The notes beneath the pieces were generated by a model that saw only the letters and a program-made list of their open reading frames with translations, was not told the origin of the DNA and ran no database searches. Positions 11,671 through 24,701 of a stretch of DNA of 64,000 nucleotides are shown one piece after another. The position numbers and the translations under genes are program-made. Location: positions 248,001 to 312,000 of the forward strand of contig AJFK01001090.1 of NCBI GenBank assembly GCA_000467715.1, in the 5' to 3' direction. How positions within the stretch are numbered: position 1 is the stretch's first letter; each line of letters opens with the position of its first letter. The stretch is from Hysterium pulicare CBS 123377. Taxonomy: Eukaryota; Ascomycota; Dothideomycetes; Hysteriales; Hysteriaceae.

Positions 11671-11838
11671 TCTATGTCACAGTGACAGCGAAGAAAGGTG
11701 TAGCCTGAGCAAGTCTCCTCTTTAAAGACCAAGCTAACTACTATCAAATGTCGATATATGTCACAGTGACAGCGGAGAAAGGTGTAGCCTGAGCAAATTA
11801 CAACATTGACGACCAAGCTGACGACTATCAAGTTCCGA
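11671..11838. repeat. 84-bp tandem duplication with a 13-nt palindrome
   Basis: Two units, 11671-11754 and 11755-11838, abut exactly and are roughly four-fifths identical. Each begins with TGTCACAGTGACA, a perfect inverted repeat around a central A, followed by GAAAGGTGTAGCCTGAGCAA. The units lie between genes and no coding frame explains them. The minus-strand frame through them just translates the repeat twice. Confidence 0.8.
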
Positions 11839-12962
11839 TATCCATGCCCAGTAGATTCGGGAGCCTCTTCATTTACGACATGTAGCGGGTTTGGCTTGAG
11901 GACCACGATACCTTTCCCCTTTACGCCTTCCTCGAGAGCGGACTTGAAGCTCCTTCCCCCTAATCTCGAGTGCATCGCCCTCTCAAATATAGACATCTAA
12001 AGCTCCATCAAGCTCCTTCTGCCTTCCCCGAGTCACATACAATACCTCCCCTTTCACCACCACTAGAACTACGAGTCCCGCTAACTCATCAAGCGTTTGT
12101 TTTTTCCTATGCCGCTTGGTTCTTACATCAACACCCAGGGTTTGGAGAGTGAGGCTGTATCAAAAACTACATTCGATACCAATGACTCACGAGTAAAAGA
12201 GAGCGGGTATCCATGGTACGACCAAATAGATTTTCACATTCGTCACAGCGCCGAATCTACTATTCCGTTTCCGACGAAGACATCTAGCTTGGGAATCGCG
12301 ACGACTTGACTCCATACGGTTCAAAGTTTTGACTGCGCAAAGCGAGAAGAGAACTATTGCTTTTACATACTACTTCGGGATGCGCTGCGAGGAAAACGAG
12401 TTCTGCAGGCTGCGATCGAGTTTCCACAATCTCTATGAAAAGTCGAATTAAGGTCTATGGTTGGGACTCGGATGGACCCACACGTACAGTACGCGTGACT
12501 GTGTGACATTGACATTGACCTTGAACCTTGGCTCAGTCTTCGACTTTTTTTCCGTCGCTCAATTTGATATTTATCTATTTTTTATTTGGCATCGGTGGGT
12601 GCATTGCGAAAAACAACCAACTACAATGACCGCACCTTCTTTTCTAGACAGCCTGAATTGATGGCGTCAGGGCCATCCGATATCATTAGTTATTGCCCTG
12701 CTTTCATTGATTGTGTATCCAGTGATCGCTCCCACCCCAACCCGGCCAGAGAATGGCCTGTATAACGCTTAGGTGGTGAACGATATTAGGTCAGGGATGG
12801 AGGAAGCATGCAGGGTGGATTCTATAGATCGTTAGTAGTCTCCTTACAAACTTCTCTACATATCAACAGCAAAAAAGTACATTGCCTCCTGCCTTGATCG
12901 ACCTGCTTGGAACCCCCATCCCCCGTCTCCAGCCCTCTTCGCCTCGGTCTTCGCCCCGGCCC

Positions 12963-12999
<37 letters not shown>

Positions 13000-13543
13000 C
13001 CTGCATCCTGATAAACGAACCAGACATATCAGAACTTAAGATGCGGCACCATATCCCACCATGGAAACTGGCTAGGGAGTATATCCGACTCTGCAAACGC
13101 GAGAATTAGCCCAAGTCACTAGCGATGCGTTTCAGTAATCATGACGATCGAATCCATCTGTCTATTCCTTCCCTCCCTATCCTAACAGGTCCCCGCCCAG
13201 TTGACGCCGCCACTTCGAAAAAATCTACACACAGAGGCAAGAGCTGAGATGAGATGAGCAGTAGAGAAACCATCGATTGATTGACTCCGAGACCGAAAAA
13301 CACCAGCCCGATTCCCAGAGATGCGATATCCCATTTTCGCAAATGAAGAAGAGAAAAAGCCGTGAATGGAGGCTTTTAGATGAGAACCCCAGTCTAGATG
13401 CACGCCCGAGAAAAATCGTACCCATGTTATGAAGCAAAAGAAACAAAGGGGAAAAAGAGAGAGAGAGAGAGAGAGCCTATGCACATACCCGGGAATTTGG
13501 CAATCCCGGAATCTCGAACTTCTCCCTCTCCACCCACCCACCC
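11839..13543. other. Gene-poor region
   Basis: I see no supported gene here. Open frames are short and shift composition. The stretch contains a (CA)n tract and, near 13455-13475, a (GA)n tract just downstream of the PFK-2/FBPase-2 stop codon. Confidence 0.45.
12966..12998. repeat. (CA)n microsatellite
   Basis: About sixteen uninterrupted CA units lie in noncoding DNA. Such tracts are usually length-polymorphic between strains. Confidence 0.9.
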
Positions 13544-15094
13544 CTAAGACTGCGATCCCGTCGATCCAGACGCAGACGCAGAACCCGACCCCGACCCCGA
13601 CCCCGACCCCGAAGCCTCCTCGCTCTCCTGATGCTTCGCCGAACTGCCCTTCCCCCTCCACGTACTAACCGCCGGGATATCCGCCCTCAGCCTCTCTTCC
13701 TGCGTACTATAAGCCTTAGGCGTCAACCTGATAAGCGTATGCAGCGGGACCTCCATCCACGGGCTCTGTTCCTGGGGCACGTTCATGAAATAAGCATAGA
13801 TGCACCTCAGAATCGCCTGGTGCGTCACAATCAGGATGTTCTCGCTGCGCTCTAGTTCCATAATGATGGGCTCGAGCCGGATCACCACGTCGCGGTACGA
13901 TTCCCCGCCGAGGTAGCGGTAGTTGTATTTGTCGTCGTCGCGCTGGCGGAAGTCTTCGGGGTATTGCGATTCGATTTCGGCATAGGTGAGGCCGTCGCAG
14001 ACGCCCGAGTCTAGCTCGTCGAGGGCTTTCCATTCGAGCTTTTCGAGGGGCAGGAAGCGTGCGGTTTGGATGGTGCGTTTGAGGGTTGAGGTCCACACGG
14101 TGAGTTTGCGGCCGTCGCCCACGGATTGCTTTACGAGGTTGGGGAGGGCGCGGGCGTAGGCTTCGCCGCGCTCCGAGAGGTCCGCGTCGCCGCCGATTTT
14201 GCCTGTTAGGTTGTATTGGGACTCGCCATGCTGGGAATAGATTAGTACTGGTATGGTGAGTGGAGAGGTGGGGAGGGGAGAAGACTCACTCGGGATAACC
14301 AGATTGAGCGGGGCTTGATATGTAGGTTCATAAGGTAGTACACCACGCGGCTCTGGAGATAGTCCTGGATCTGATTTATAATGACATGTCTCCCCACATC
14401 GATCAATTTGACATAAGTCAAATCGCTCTCATCCTCATCAATGGTCTCGTAAACCTTCTCGTAATTCCGAATCCTGTTTCGAAAGTCGGCAGCGGCCATC
14501 TCAGGATCCTGGCCTACATAATCGGGGGATGTAGTCTTGACTTCCAGGATGTTGCTCATGATCAAATCCTCATCGTCGCATTTGGATTCCACAAATAGAG
14601 CCTCTATGTTCTCTTTCGCACATCGTTCTTGTATCCATCTCCGTCGGCTTTTGGTGGAATTGGTAGCGTCAAGAATCGCGATCAGGCCTTTTCCTTCAGC
14701 AAACCACTTGCACATATCATTGACTGCCGCCTCTGCTGCCGCTTTACGGAGCTTCTCTCCTTCTGGATTCGAGGTGTCGAAGAATTCGGCGGTGGGGTTG
14801 GGCGTGGCTGTCCGACGGTATTGGCCTACGTTGAAGGTCTTTGCCGTTATGGATAACCAGTGGAGGTACCGAACAACTACAGCCCAATTAGTAGCAATTC
14901 GGCCTACAATAGTGACTGGTCTCACCTTTCTGCGCTATTAAACTCTTCCCCCTCGCCGGTAGACCAACCATAACGACACATATCCGCGTATCCTCAGCCT
15001 GCACACCCACACCATTAGTCCGTTTGCTTGGAGTGATGAAATCGCCGGCGGGCACAGCGCGCAGGTTTGGGGCATAGAAGCCATTGGCAGCCAT
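13544..15094 (-). CDS. 6-phosphofructo-2-kinase/fructose-2,6-bisphosphatase
   Basis: Three exons (15094-14926, 14876-14290, 14230-13544) give 480 residues. The N-terminal kinase half has the Walker A loop GLPARGKS (44-51), VVRYLHWLS, NVGQYRR and ILDATNSTKSRR. The C-terminal phosphatase half starts with RHGESQYNLTGKIGGDADLS, carrying the phospho-accepting His253. It continues with DELDSGVCDGLTY and the second catalytic His in VTHQAILRC. Both active sites look intact, so the cytosolic enzyme should make and break fructose 2,6-bisphosphate, the main regulator of glycolysis against gluconeogenesis. The C-terminus is a Gly/Ser/Ala repeat tail encoded by a CCCCGA repeat. I prefer the start MAANGFY over MIAMAANGFY, 9 nt upstream. 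Confidence 0.95.
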
Positions 15095-16613
15095 GGCGAT
15101 CAAGTAGAGCGAGCCTCAGCTCATCAACAGAAAATAGGCTACAGAAGGAGCGGAAGAAGCTGAAAATTGGAGAAAAAAGAAACGACGAAGATGGTCCGGG
15201 AGCTTTTCCGAGCGGCGGCAGAATATTTCCAAATGCACTGAAACCGAAGGGGTTGAGGGTGGAATGGATGGGGGGATGATTGCCGGTAGGAGAGGAGGCC
15301 TGAAGCGTGTGAGTTGTCGTTTGGCAGGGCAGACAGTCGCAATGGGGGAGTGTTGTTGGCGTGGTCGATGATGATGCTTTAGCTCGGCTTTGCTTTGGCG
15401 AGGGGAGATTTTGCTGGAGCTTGGAGTAGTGCTGCCATCCCCGCATTATTATGCCATGATCCACAGATCCTTTTGTGACTGCTGCCAACACCAGCATCGT
15501 CTGAGCTGCCACCACGACCTGGAGCGCTGCGGTGTCGTGTGGTTCCACTGGCCCGGTCCACTCTGGATTTCGGCCTTGTGGCTGTTTCGCGTCGAAAAAT
15601 AATGCACCTCCTTCGCGGCCATTCTGCTATAAAGGACCGCGGTGACTTTTGTTGCAGCTCTGCTCCAGCTCGTGCTCCCCACATTCTTGCACCTAGCCCC
15701 TCTCCGATGGTGCTCGTTGCTACTTCAATTGCACGCATTATCCATTATCCAAATGCCACAGGTGTCGTGTGCGCCACAGCAGCTCGTTGGCCGACCAGCC
15801 CAGCCTAAGCCGCTGCTTTCCCGCGCACACTCTCGCTCTCTTCGCCGAAACTCGGGGAACGAGGCTCCCACCCAGCATGCTCCCGGTCCATGGGTAGAGG
15901 CCAGAGGGGAATAGATGAAACGATGCGACAATATAAGAGATATAGGCGAACAGCACTCACCGTACTGAACGAGTAATTCCGAACCCGGGGCATGGCGAAT
16001 CCTTTCCCTCTGACCTTTTCACTGAACTTTGGCGATCGCTGAAATTCCAGAGTACGTCCGAGGTGGCTTGAGCCCGCCCGAGTCCGCCGAGTGGGGTGAT
16101 GGGCAGAACTGTTGTTGTAGCTTTGACTCGGTCGAGTTGCAACTTGTACAGCACAAGGTGGAAGAACTTCGAGATTGCGAGTCCGTCTGAAGACTCTTGA
16201 AGCTGGAACGAGAGCCTCGCGGGTATGAATGTCTGGGATCTCGGGTTGCGAATCGGGACTCCGCTCTTATCACGCACGACATGAAAAAGCACCGATATCA
16301 ACAAATTTATAAGTCATCCAGACATCACATTTTCACTTTTGCGTTTCAACCCCCGAAAAATAATGCTGTCGCTACTACAAGCCTACCATGACTACCAAAA
16401 TGACGCTATTTCGTTACAGCCTCAGAGCTTATGCATCGACCGTGACAGTGGTAAAGTATGGGTATATAGCAATGCTGAACAGAAACCGAAATGTGAACAA
16501 GCCCGTATATGGGCACAGCTCACCAGACATACTTCGCAACAAATACCAATCATATCGGGAAGAACATGAAGTAAATGGACCGCAATGTTTTCAGAATCTT
16601 GCCCCTCGCAAAC
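15095..16613. other. Promoter side of the PFK-2 gene and Rxt3 3' region
   Basis: Several overlapping open frames exist on both strands (up to 177 codons), but none has a recognisable motif or splice continuation. I treat the left part as the leader and promoter of the kinase/phosphatase gene. Confidence 0.45.
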
Positions 16614-19600
16614 CTATGCGTGTAGCAGCTTCGCAGTTCCGTTTGCCTTTCGAAGCGTGTTGTCCCCGCTCATCAAACTCAACAGCGTTTTACCTGCATC
16701 TAGCCTCCGCTTCAGTGCAGCTGCGCCTCTCTCCTGTCCCCGCGTCCTATAGCCCTCGTCCACCCATTGCATTTTCTGAATCATGAAACTGAGCCCGTCA
16801 TGATCCTTGCTTTTCCGACTTGAGATTCCGTGCTCGCAGGTAGAGTAGTACTTTTCAATCCGAGGCAATATCAACAGTGTGATGTGTAGCTCCATATCCG
16901 CCGGTGGAGTTACCGGAGCCGCGGGAACCTTGCTCAGCATGTCTTCTGCGTCGCTCGGATCGTTTGGTGCTGTAACGCGGGGATCTAGCATGTTCACATC
17001 CACGGTATCATCCCACTCTCCGCGAATCCATCCCGAGTGAATCGCCGCCGCAATCGGGTCCGAATCGTCTCGGTAGATACGGGCTCCCCACAAGTGTCGT
17101 TGCAGAACGATCTGCTGTCTTTGTCTTGGCTTCATATAATAACGGGGCACCCTGATGGTGAGGGTACAGTTGATTGGATTCGTATCGAATGTTGGAAGAG
17201 GCTTCGGTTTGGATGCGTAACTGAACTGGTCATCCAATTGCGAGTTTGGTTTTGGTAGTTCAGGGATCGCATCGTACAGTTGAGATCCCAAGTGACGTCG
17301 AGGCTCCTTCGCAGCCTCATCCAAAACAGATTGAATTTCGTGGATCTTGGGAGGAACCTTTGGATATGAAATAGGAGCGGGCTGGCTGGCTCTAGGCGCA
17401 TGATGGTGGTGATGTGGAGCGGGATGGTGATGATGGTGATGATGAGCAGGCTGTGACGTAATACCATTTTGTGGAGTGCCAGCGTTGTATCTCGCGTTAT
17501 CGAACGGAGTCGTATTTCCAGGGGGAGCGGAACCCGACATTTCATCATCGGGCTTGTGATGGTGGTGATGGTGGCTGTGTGATGTGAGACAAGGTAGGGA
17601 GGTTCATGATATGATTCAACTTACTGGTGGGCATGGGTATAATGGTGATGGTGATGGGTAGTATGGGAATGTTTATTTCGTTTGGGTCCACGTCCGCTAA
17701 TCAGCTGCGGAGTGCCTCTGCCATCTACACTTTCGTTATCAAGCATGTGGTCTTCATCTTTGACCCTTTTAGGTTTACGTCCGTTCTGAGAATTGACCCT
17801 CTGTAACCTCAACTCGTTAAGATCTACACCGGGAGGTAGAGGTTCCATGCTCCCCTGGGGAAGAGGACTTTGCCTGGAAGGCGTGTTTGCACCAAGTCCA
17901 CTGCCAAGCCCGGAGAACATCCTGCCGAATTCGCTTTTGATATTGGGATCCTTTCCGATGGAAACAGGTTGGGCCTGCGCTCCTTGAACAGCTTGGGGTA
18001 GTGGGGAGGCCCGACCAGTCCTACGATTTGCCTCAGGTCCAAGTCCAAGGAAGGATTTTGAAGGTTGCATCTCTTCCCCCATCCTGCGCGGCTGCTCATA
18101 GGGGGATGGACGCCCTTGGTACGATGCCCCAAGAGATTGAGCCAATTGCTCGGCTCTTCGCCGATCATTACTATTCGGGTCTGATGTTGGCGGAGCATGA
18201 TATTGTTCAACAACACGATGTAGGAGCTGATCAGAACTCCGTCGCCGAGCTGTCTCTTCCGATCCCGAACTACTAAAGGAGGCAGGGGGGTATGGACCAA
18301 AGTTCGGTCGGAATAGGCTAGGATCTTCTCGACGTATTTCGCTCGATTCTCTTGGTATATCCTCTGGACGATGCTGACGCCAAAGATTCCTTTGCGGTTG
18401 TTCAGATCCGCTTAAGCTTCGTTGATCCCGGGGTGGGCTGAATGCTGACTGCGCAACAGGTTGAACGATGACAGGGCGATCTCGCTCTGAAGTCGGTTGA
18501 ACGACTCCTCCTAACAGCTCGGCCGCAGTTGGCCGTGAATGATGCGATTCTCCCAATGTACGTCTTCTTTCTTCCGGCGACTGTCCATACACTGCTCGTC
18601 GAGTTCCCACAGCATCGTATCCAATCTTTGTTTCAGGTTCGGATGGTGGAACTGGACCAATCGGTTGGCTACTTGGTCGTGGAGGAAGGCCGGTACCAGA
18701 TTGACGGATGTCTCGTGCAATGGAATCATTCGGGGAAGGACCGTAGGGTCTTGATCCCGAAAATACCATCGGTTTGTACGGTTGCGATGTTTGGGGTAAG
18801 CCTTGGCGACTTTGTTCTGGCGAGCCCTGGTTAGAATATGGTCTCGGTGGGGAAGCGGCAGAGTATCCACGGCTCTCCATCAATCTCGATGCAGTGTTTG
18901 AATGTGTATGTCTTTCGGGAGATGGATTACGGCGGAAGTGTGGAAATTCCGATCTGGGTCCAGATGAAACGCCACGTCTGGGCGAAGGGGGTTGCATCGC
19001 GTGGTTATTGGAAGGAGGCGCGGCCACTGGGGCATTGGGGGGTGACGAGTGAGAGTGTGATTGTCGATTGGACGAAGATGCATCACCGCCAATTAGGGAC
19101 GATATGGACATGCTACTCCCCGGACGATGGCCTGGCCCAAGTCCAGGAAGCTCCCGTCCGCCACCAAAAGATGCCGAAAAGTGTGCGCGTTGGTTTGGAG
19201 GTTGGGAGACATGATTATGCTGCTGCGTGGGGGATGAAGGAGGCGGCATGTGCGTTCGTGCAAAGGACGGAGGAGGTGGTGGAGGGTCGTGAGAGGCAGC
19301 TATAGCACGTTCAGCTTGGGGACTTCACAAACATGGGGGTAGAGTCGCTGGGTCTGGGGTGTTTCACCTCCGTATAGGTTCGGGGAGCTTGCTCCTCCCA
19401 GAGATCTTCTGCGTGGAGCGTCGTAGCCATATGGAGGCTGTCCCGAAGTGTTGTGCGAGGTGGGCATGGATGGGGGAGGTGGAGGAGGTCCAGAAGGTGC
19501 ATGGTGATGCCCTCCATGGTGTACGTGAGCTGTCGCTAAATACCGTGATCAGCGAGCGAATCAAGAAACTTGGACGATAGGGTTTAGCGCGACAGGGACG

Positions 19601-20417
19601 ACTCGCTTAGCGTGCCATATGTGCGGGAACCAGAGATTGATGATGCTTGATGACTTTTCATCTCGGAAAATGAAGGGTGGAAGGAAAACGAAATGATATT
19701 CCATGTTCACACACAGTCGCGACGATGTACCTTGGTGGCAGATGTCAAATCTTGGCCCGCTGTAGACCCCTGTGAATATCTGCGGTTGCGCATGGTTGAG
19801 CATCCAAGGAAGCCAACAGTAGAGTCGCTATAGCTGGCTCTATATTGATCCAAGAGCACCCAGTATTCGCAGAGCACATCAAAACGAGCAATGCTCAAAT
19901 TGAGTTGCGCGCAGGAGAGCCAGCGAAGCCAGACTGTATTCTGCCCCAGAGGTTCAAACGTGCCACGTTGTGGATTGCCCGTCTCAATCATTCCTGCGAG
20001 CGCGCAAGACTTGGACTGCAGAATGTGAATGGCAGTGGATTTATTCCATTACTTCCTTTCGCTAATAACAATCGAAGACATGGAGGGGCAATCATGAACC
20101 GTACCTGTATTTCCCCAACTACCGTTCACCGCCTGTCTCTCTCCTTGTGCCGAGGGTATACCTTCGCCAGAATGCACTCCATAGCTGCCTCTTCGTGCAT
20201 GTTGCGAGTTTGTGGGGAGAAACGGGTCGCGACGTGAGGAAGTGTAAGGGTCGGTGAAGGGCACATGGACGGGAGCTTGTGGCTGCGAACCCGAAGGAGG
20301 ATAGTTTGGGTACGCCTGAGGTTGTTGGGCTTGGGGAGCCGATTGGTGATTAGGGTTATGGATCAGAGGACGGTCGGGTGGTCGAGTGAAGGGATGCTGG
20401 GGCGGTCGAGGATCCAT
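16614..20417 (-). CDS. RXT3: Rxt3-type subunit of the Rpd3L histone deacetylase complex
   Basis: Four exons (20417-20105, 19529-19368, 19314-17625, 17574-16614) close in frame and give 1041 residues. The first two thirds are disordered and rich in Pro, Ser, Gln, Arg and His, with proline runs and His tracts such as HHHHHHHPAPHHHHH. The conserved domain is near residues 850-990: TLTIRVPRYY, then LWGARIYRDDSDPIAAAIHS and GWIRGEWDD, then ITLLILPRIEKY. This is the Rxt3 family signature (compare WGTDIYTDDSD). Family members sit in the large Rpd3 deacetylase complex and help repress transcription. The first intron (20104-19530, 575 nt) is unusually long here, so the two N-terminal exons are less certain than the last two. 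Confidence 0.85.
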
Positions 20418-21196
20418 CTTTTCCGTCCCAACTGTAAAATAGAGGAGGCTCGAAAGTGAGGATGCTTCGGCGGTGAATGCGCGACCTAAGCTCTCGAGGG
20501 TGGCAGTAGCATGGTTAGGAGACCAACGCTTGTGGCGAGTGGGCAGAAGAGTCGGTGTCGAAAGATTATGCAAAGAACTCGCGAGTGAAGCCGTGAAGAG
20601 GAGAAGAGCCAGGCGAGAGAGCACGAGCACTGCTTAATCACAGGCCCAGCTTCAAGGGTGGAGGCATGGACTGGCCCGCCACGATTTGACACTTGACCGT
20701 TCCGAGACAGCGCAAACAGCGTTGCATGCGGTTTGGGAACAACAGGCATTGTGGAGAAGCCCATCCCCACCAGACCACACCTCCAGCGCCCTTGATAGGA
20801 GCCCCCGCCCGCGAATGACAGCGACATTCCTTTGAGGCTTACATGCGCGCTTCGTTGCGGCAAATGCGCCCATCATCTCTACAGAGCTTCAGAGGTCGGG
20901 TCCTTGCGCCGGATTTGCGATATGTAGCCAAACACAACGGCTGGTACCTGTGTTTTGCATCTCACGACTGATCGCCCTAAATTGAGAACAGCCAATCGAT
21001 ATCCACATTCCCCTTGGCACCCGGATTCCTCCAAGCCCTATCACGAGATACTCTAACGCTGCAATCCACCTGCCATTAATGTTCGTCGCTATACCCCCTA
21101 CATGTCTTTATCCGGGGTTAGGCATACTCATAATGTGATCCTAGACCAGCTGTATACTCCTGTTCACTTCTAACACCTCTAATACCGCTAGTCCCG
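20418..21196. other. Divergent promoter between RXT3 and BTN1
   Basis: About 780 bp separate the two divergent start codons. A pyrimidine-rich TTTTACAG just before the RXT3 start suggests an acceptor for a 5' UTR intron. No gene is seen. Confidence 0.45.
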
Positions 21197-22721
21197 ATGC
21201 CCGGATCTCCTTCTTCATCTTGGTCTGTATATCGAGCGCGATTCAAATCGGCGTTTAATAGTGCTAATTTTCGAGTCTGTGCTGCCTTCTGGCTTTTCGG
21301 TATGCTAGTCCATGCAGTATCTCCCCCCTCGGAGCTCCATTCCAAAGAGGCATGTCATAGTCTGTAACTAATTTCATTCAGGCCTTATCAATAACGTCCT
21401 CTACGTAATCATCCTCTCGTCTGCTCTCGACCTCGTAGGCCCTTCAGTCCCCAAGGGTGTTGTACTCTTAGCGGATGTCATACCATCATTTTTAACGAAG
21501 TTGACCGCGCCCTACTTCATCCACAAAGTTCCGTACCATGTCCGCATCCTCATCTTCGTCGTACTATCAGCTTGTGGAATGCTTCTCATCGCTCTCACCC
21601 CTGCCTCACGAGATGGAGGTACAATAGGAATAAAAATGAGCGGTGTCATACTGGCTAGCTTGAGTAGTGGAGGCGGAGAGCTCACTTTCCTTGGGCTAAC
21701 ACACTATTACGGCCATTTTAGTCTGGCTGCATGGGGAAGCGGTACTGGCGGGGCTGGCCTGATAGGTGCTGGAGCCTATGTGATTGCTACAACGACGCTT
21801 GGACTCAGCGTTCGCACTAGCTTGTTGGCCTTCTCCTTTTTGCCCGTCATAATGCTCATCAGCTTCTTCATTATTCTACCTCGTGGACCTCTTCAAACTT
21901 CGGCAGGCAAGAGCCAGGAATATGAGAGATTAAACCAAGATGAACAACGTGATCCGAACAATGACGATGCTGAAGATAACACTGGGCCAGCTCGACATAG
22001 TGAAGATGATGGGCTTTTAGCCTCATCGGGGCATTCTGCCTCAGGTCGCAGTTTTAGCTCCCTCAGTCGGACGCAGAGTGCTTGGAGAAGCCTCACAGCG
22101 AACCTCACACGCTCCCGAAGCCTTTTTTTCCCTTAGTATGTGATAGAGCTTTCACAAATTCTTCCTTGTCAAAGCATAAGCAAATCCCTAGCTAACAAGG
22201 CCGCGTTTCCCAGCATGCTTCCACTACTTCTCGTATATGTGGCAGAGTATACCATCAACCAAGGTGTCGCTCCAACCTTGCTCTTTCCCATCTCCTCAAG
22301 CCCATTCGAACATTATAGATCATTCTACCCAACCTACAATGCCATCTATCAAGTTGGTGTATTTCTCTCACGGTCATCGACGCCGTTTTTCCGAGTCCAC
22401 CACTTATATCTCCCTTCGCTCCTGCAAGTAGTCAATCTCGTTGTCCTCACCGCACATGCGTTGTTCAACTTCATTCCTCATTTTTCTATCGTATGCATCA
22501 TTATCTTCTGGGAAGGATTGCTGGGCGGGCTGGTCTATGTGAGTACATTTGCAGAGATCACAGATAATGTGCCAAAGGCCGATCGAGAATTCAGCTTGGG
22601 GGCAACAAGTGTCAGTGATTCGGGCGGAATCTGCGTGGCTGGCTTTATCGGCATGGCATTTGAGGTGTGGTTATGCAATTGGCAAGTCAGCCATGGAAGA
22701 GATTATTGTAAAAAGCTTTAG
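21197..22721 (+). CDS. BTN1: Btn1/CLN3 (battenin) lysosomal-vacuolar membrane protein
   Basis: Three exons (21197-21299, 21382-22135, 22214-22721) give 454 residues with many membrane segments. Typical CLN3 family stretches are [111 protein letters not shown] and [14 protein letters not shown]. In yeasts the protein acts at the vacuole and affects pH and basic amino-acid transport; the human homologue is mutated in Batten disease. A hydrophilic Ser/Asp-rich loop of about 80 residues lies before the last intron. The TA|GTATGT donor removes an apparent stop and joins FFP to [10 protein letters not shown] in frame. Confidence 0.95.
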
Positions 22722-23079
22722 ACATCCCTCTGTAAGAACAAGGCATATGCGGGTTATCAGAACTTCAATCATGCCAGAAAGTAGACTGCTACATGTTCGT
22801 TTAAGCTATGCTCTGCAGGCCTCTTTCTGTTGATTTCTCTGCGTAAGATGTTGTTCTTTTGTCACGGGTAGGTAAGAGCATCTCGCGTTCTTTCCTCACC
22901 TGGATTGGGCCGCGAACCCTCGCGCCAAACTCGACGTCGAACTTTCGTCTCACCTCCACATTGCTACACCAATCCACTTTCTTCGGTCTCAAGATTGTCC
23001 CCTTTCATTGCTAAAGCCTCGATCAACCAACAGCCAATTGCGCCCTTTGTAATGCGATGTTTGCGCATAAATAGACGAA

Positions 23080-24701
23080 ATGCGATACGTACGTAGCGTA
23101 CCTCCATATCTACCCTCATTTTACTGACATCTACCAATACAGGACAGGCAATTGTTCATTTCGTACATCACGGACCGGCTAGGCGTGACGCCTTTAGAGG
23201 CTCTACCACCATCGTGCCGACCTAAAAGCGAGGACGATCTAAGTACGAACCTCTTGCATAATTATGTCCTACTCGCCCGCCTTGAGAACAACGTCAATGA
23301 ATTGCGGCGGAGGATAATACGAGCCAGAGGGCTTCGGCTTGTGCGTAGCAAGACAAACATCTGGCGCGACTTATCACCCGAGCTACGGGCAAAGGATCTG
23401 GAGAGGGCGCTGGAGGAAATTCGAGAGGAAAGGGTAGAGCGACATCAGCAGCTGACCGATGTCGACATCCAGGATGTCGGTAGCATTCACCAGGTGGATT
23501 CGACTCACCCTCCTTCCACAGGTCAACATTCATTGTCCGAACAACAAGAAGACCACACTACTACGAATTCGACTTCGGCGCGCAAATCTCAATCTAAACT
23601 GCTTCTCAAGTTGAAAATGCCTAACGTCCCGGATGTTTCTCTACCGCATCATTCTTCCAAGCCTTACTTAAACAAAAGCACAAATCATCCGTCAGTAGGC
23701 CCTAACTTGAGGATATCACCAAATAGCACAAGTGAACCATTTCACCTCGCCGGAGAAATGAACCAGGGGAAAATTATCACTGCCGAGTCGCGTTCGGATA
23801 CGTCCGATGACGTGCCGTTATTCGAGAAACTGCAAAAGCTGAAGAAGGATAAAGAGGCCACACTGTCCGATTACACTACACCTCAAAGGAAGAGAAAGTC
23901 TTCACCCCGTCAACAAACTACCAGCAAGAAACTGAAGTCATTTGTGAGGGACAAACACTCGCTTCTGACACCTCCTTCCATCAGTGGTCGCCAATCCAGA
24001 GAGAGCGAAAACCTTTCTAAAGAGACGCTTAAGAGACCGCTTCTAAAATCTTTGAAGCCAAACTTCATTCGCGAGGAAGAACTGTTGAATATCACGGACT
24101 TTGACTCAGTCAGCTTCCCTGTGGAATTGGTACGTAACGATTCACCTGCGCCCGAATGAAACCCTAGCTAACATCCCAGTCTGTCCCTCATGAACCGCAC
24201 ACATTCCGATTCATCGCAAACGCTCGAGATCTCAAAGCATTGGCAGAAAAGGTAAAAGAGCAACGCGCGAGACGAGTACGCACGATATCCACCCCCACGA
24301 CCGTCGAGCCTCGCAAGCCCCGCACGCCCCGGGAGCGTCCAAATCCAAACCACGTCTTTCTTGATCAAATCCAGCAAGAGTTCGCTAATCACATGTTCTT
24401 CGTCGTGGGAAGCGCGCGGAGAACCAGAGGGAGATATCTAACTGTAGGGGAGGATGAGCGTATCGACCAACTGGAAGGCAATTTCCTTGCGGATTTCAAG
24501 AAAGCTAGAGCAAGATTCGAGGATGGCTTGAAGAACATAGGGATATTGCCACGTGAAGATCCTCCCGTCAAAGCTGTGCCAAGCGTGTCAGCATCTACGA
24601 CGGAGGACCGTGGGAATGACAACACGCGCACTGAAAGTGCCATTATCGATCTTCTGGAAGGCTATGTCAGTACTGAAGATGAGGACGGAAACGAGGAATG
24701 A
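23080..24701 (+). CDS. Hypothetical nuclear-looking coiled-coil protein
   Basis: The main body is two exons (23143-24129 and 24180-24701) joined by a 50-nt GTACGT...CCCAG intron. A 9-nt first exon (ATG CGA TAC at 23080-23088, donor GTACGT) gives an in-frame start, because the body has no early ATG; the total is 505 residues. The N-terminus DRQLFISYITDRLGVTPLEA is followed by a charged helical region with many Arg and Glu, then a basic linker with Lys/Arg clusters. The C-terminal block is FRFIANARDLKALAEKVKEQ and LDQIQQEFANHMFFVVG. I do not recognise the family. Basic charge and coiled coils suggest a nuclear or chromatin role, which is inference only. Confidence 0.6.

Noticed and set aside
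11649-11996. 115-codon minus frame containing a repeated peptide
   Set aside because: The peptide repeat is only the translation of the 84-bp noncoding tandem duplication.
15015-15548. 177-codon minus-strand open frame upstream of the PFK-2/FBPase-2 start
   Set aside because: It overlaps the first exon of the enzyme in another frame and has no domain or sensible composition; it is best read as leader/promoter sequence.
19707-19991. 94-codon minus frame inside the long first RXT3 intron
   Set aside because: It has no recognisable motif and does not splice in phase to the flanking exons.
21893-22108. Antisense frame over the BTN1 hydrophilic loop
   Set aside because: It is a shadow of the low-complexity coding sequence on the other strand.
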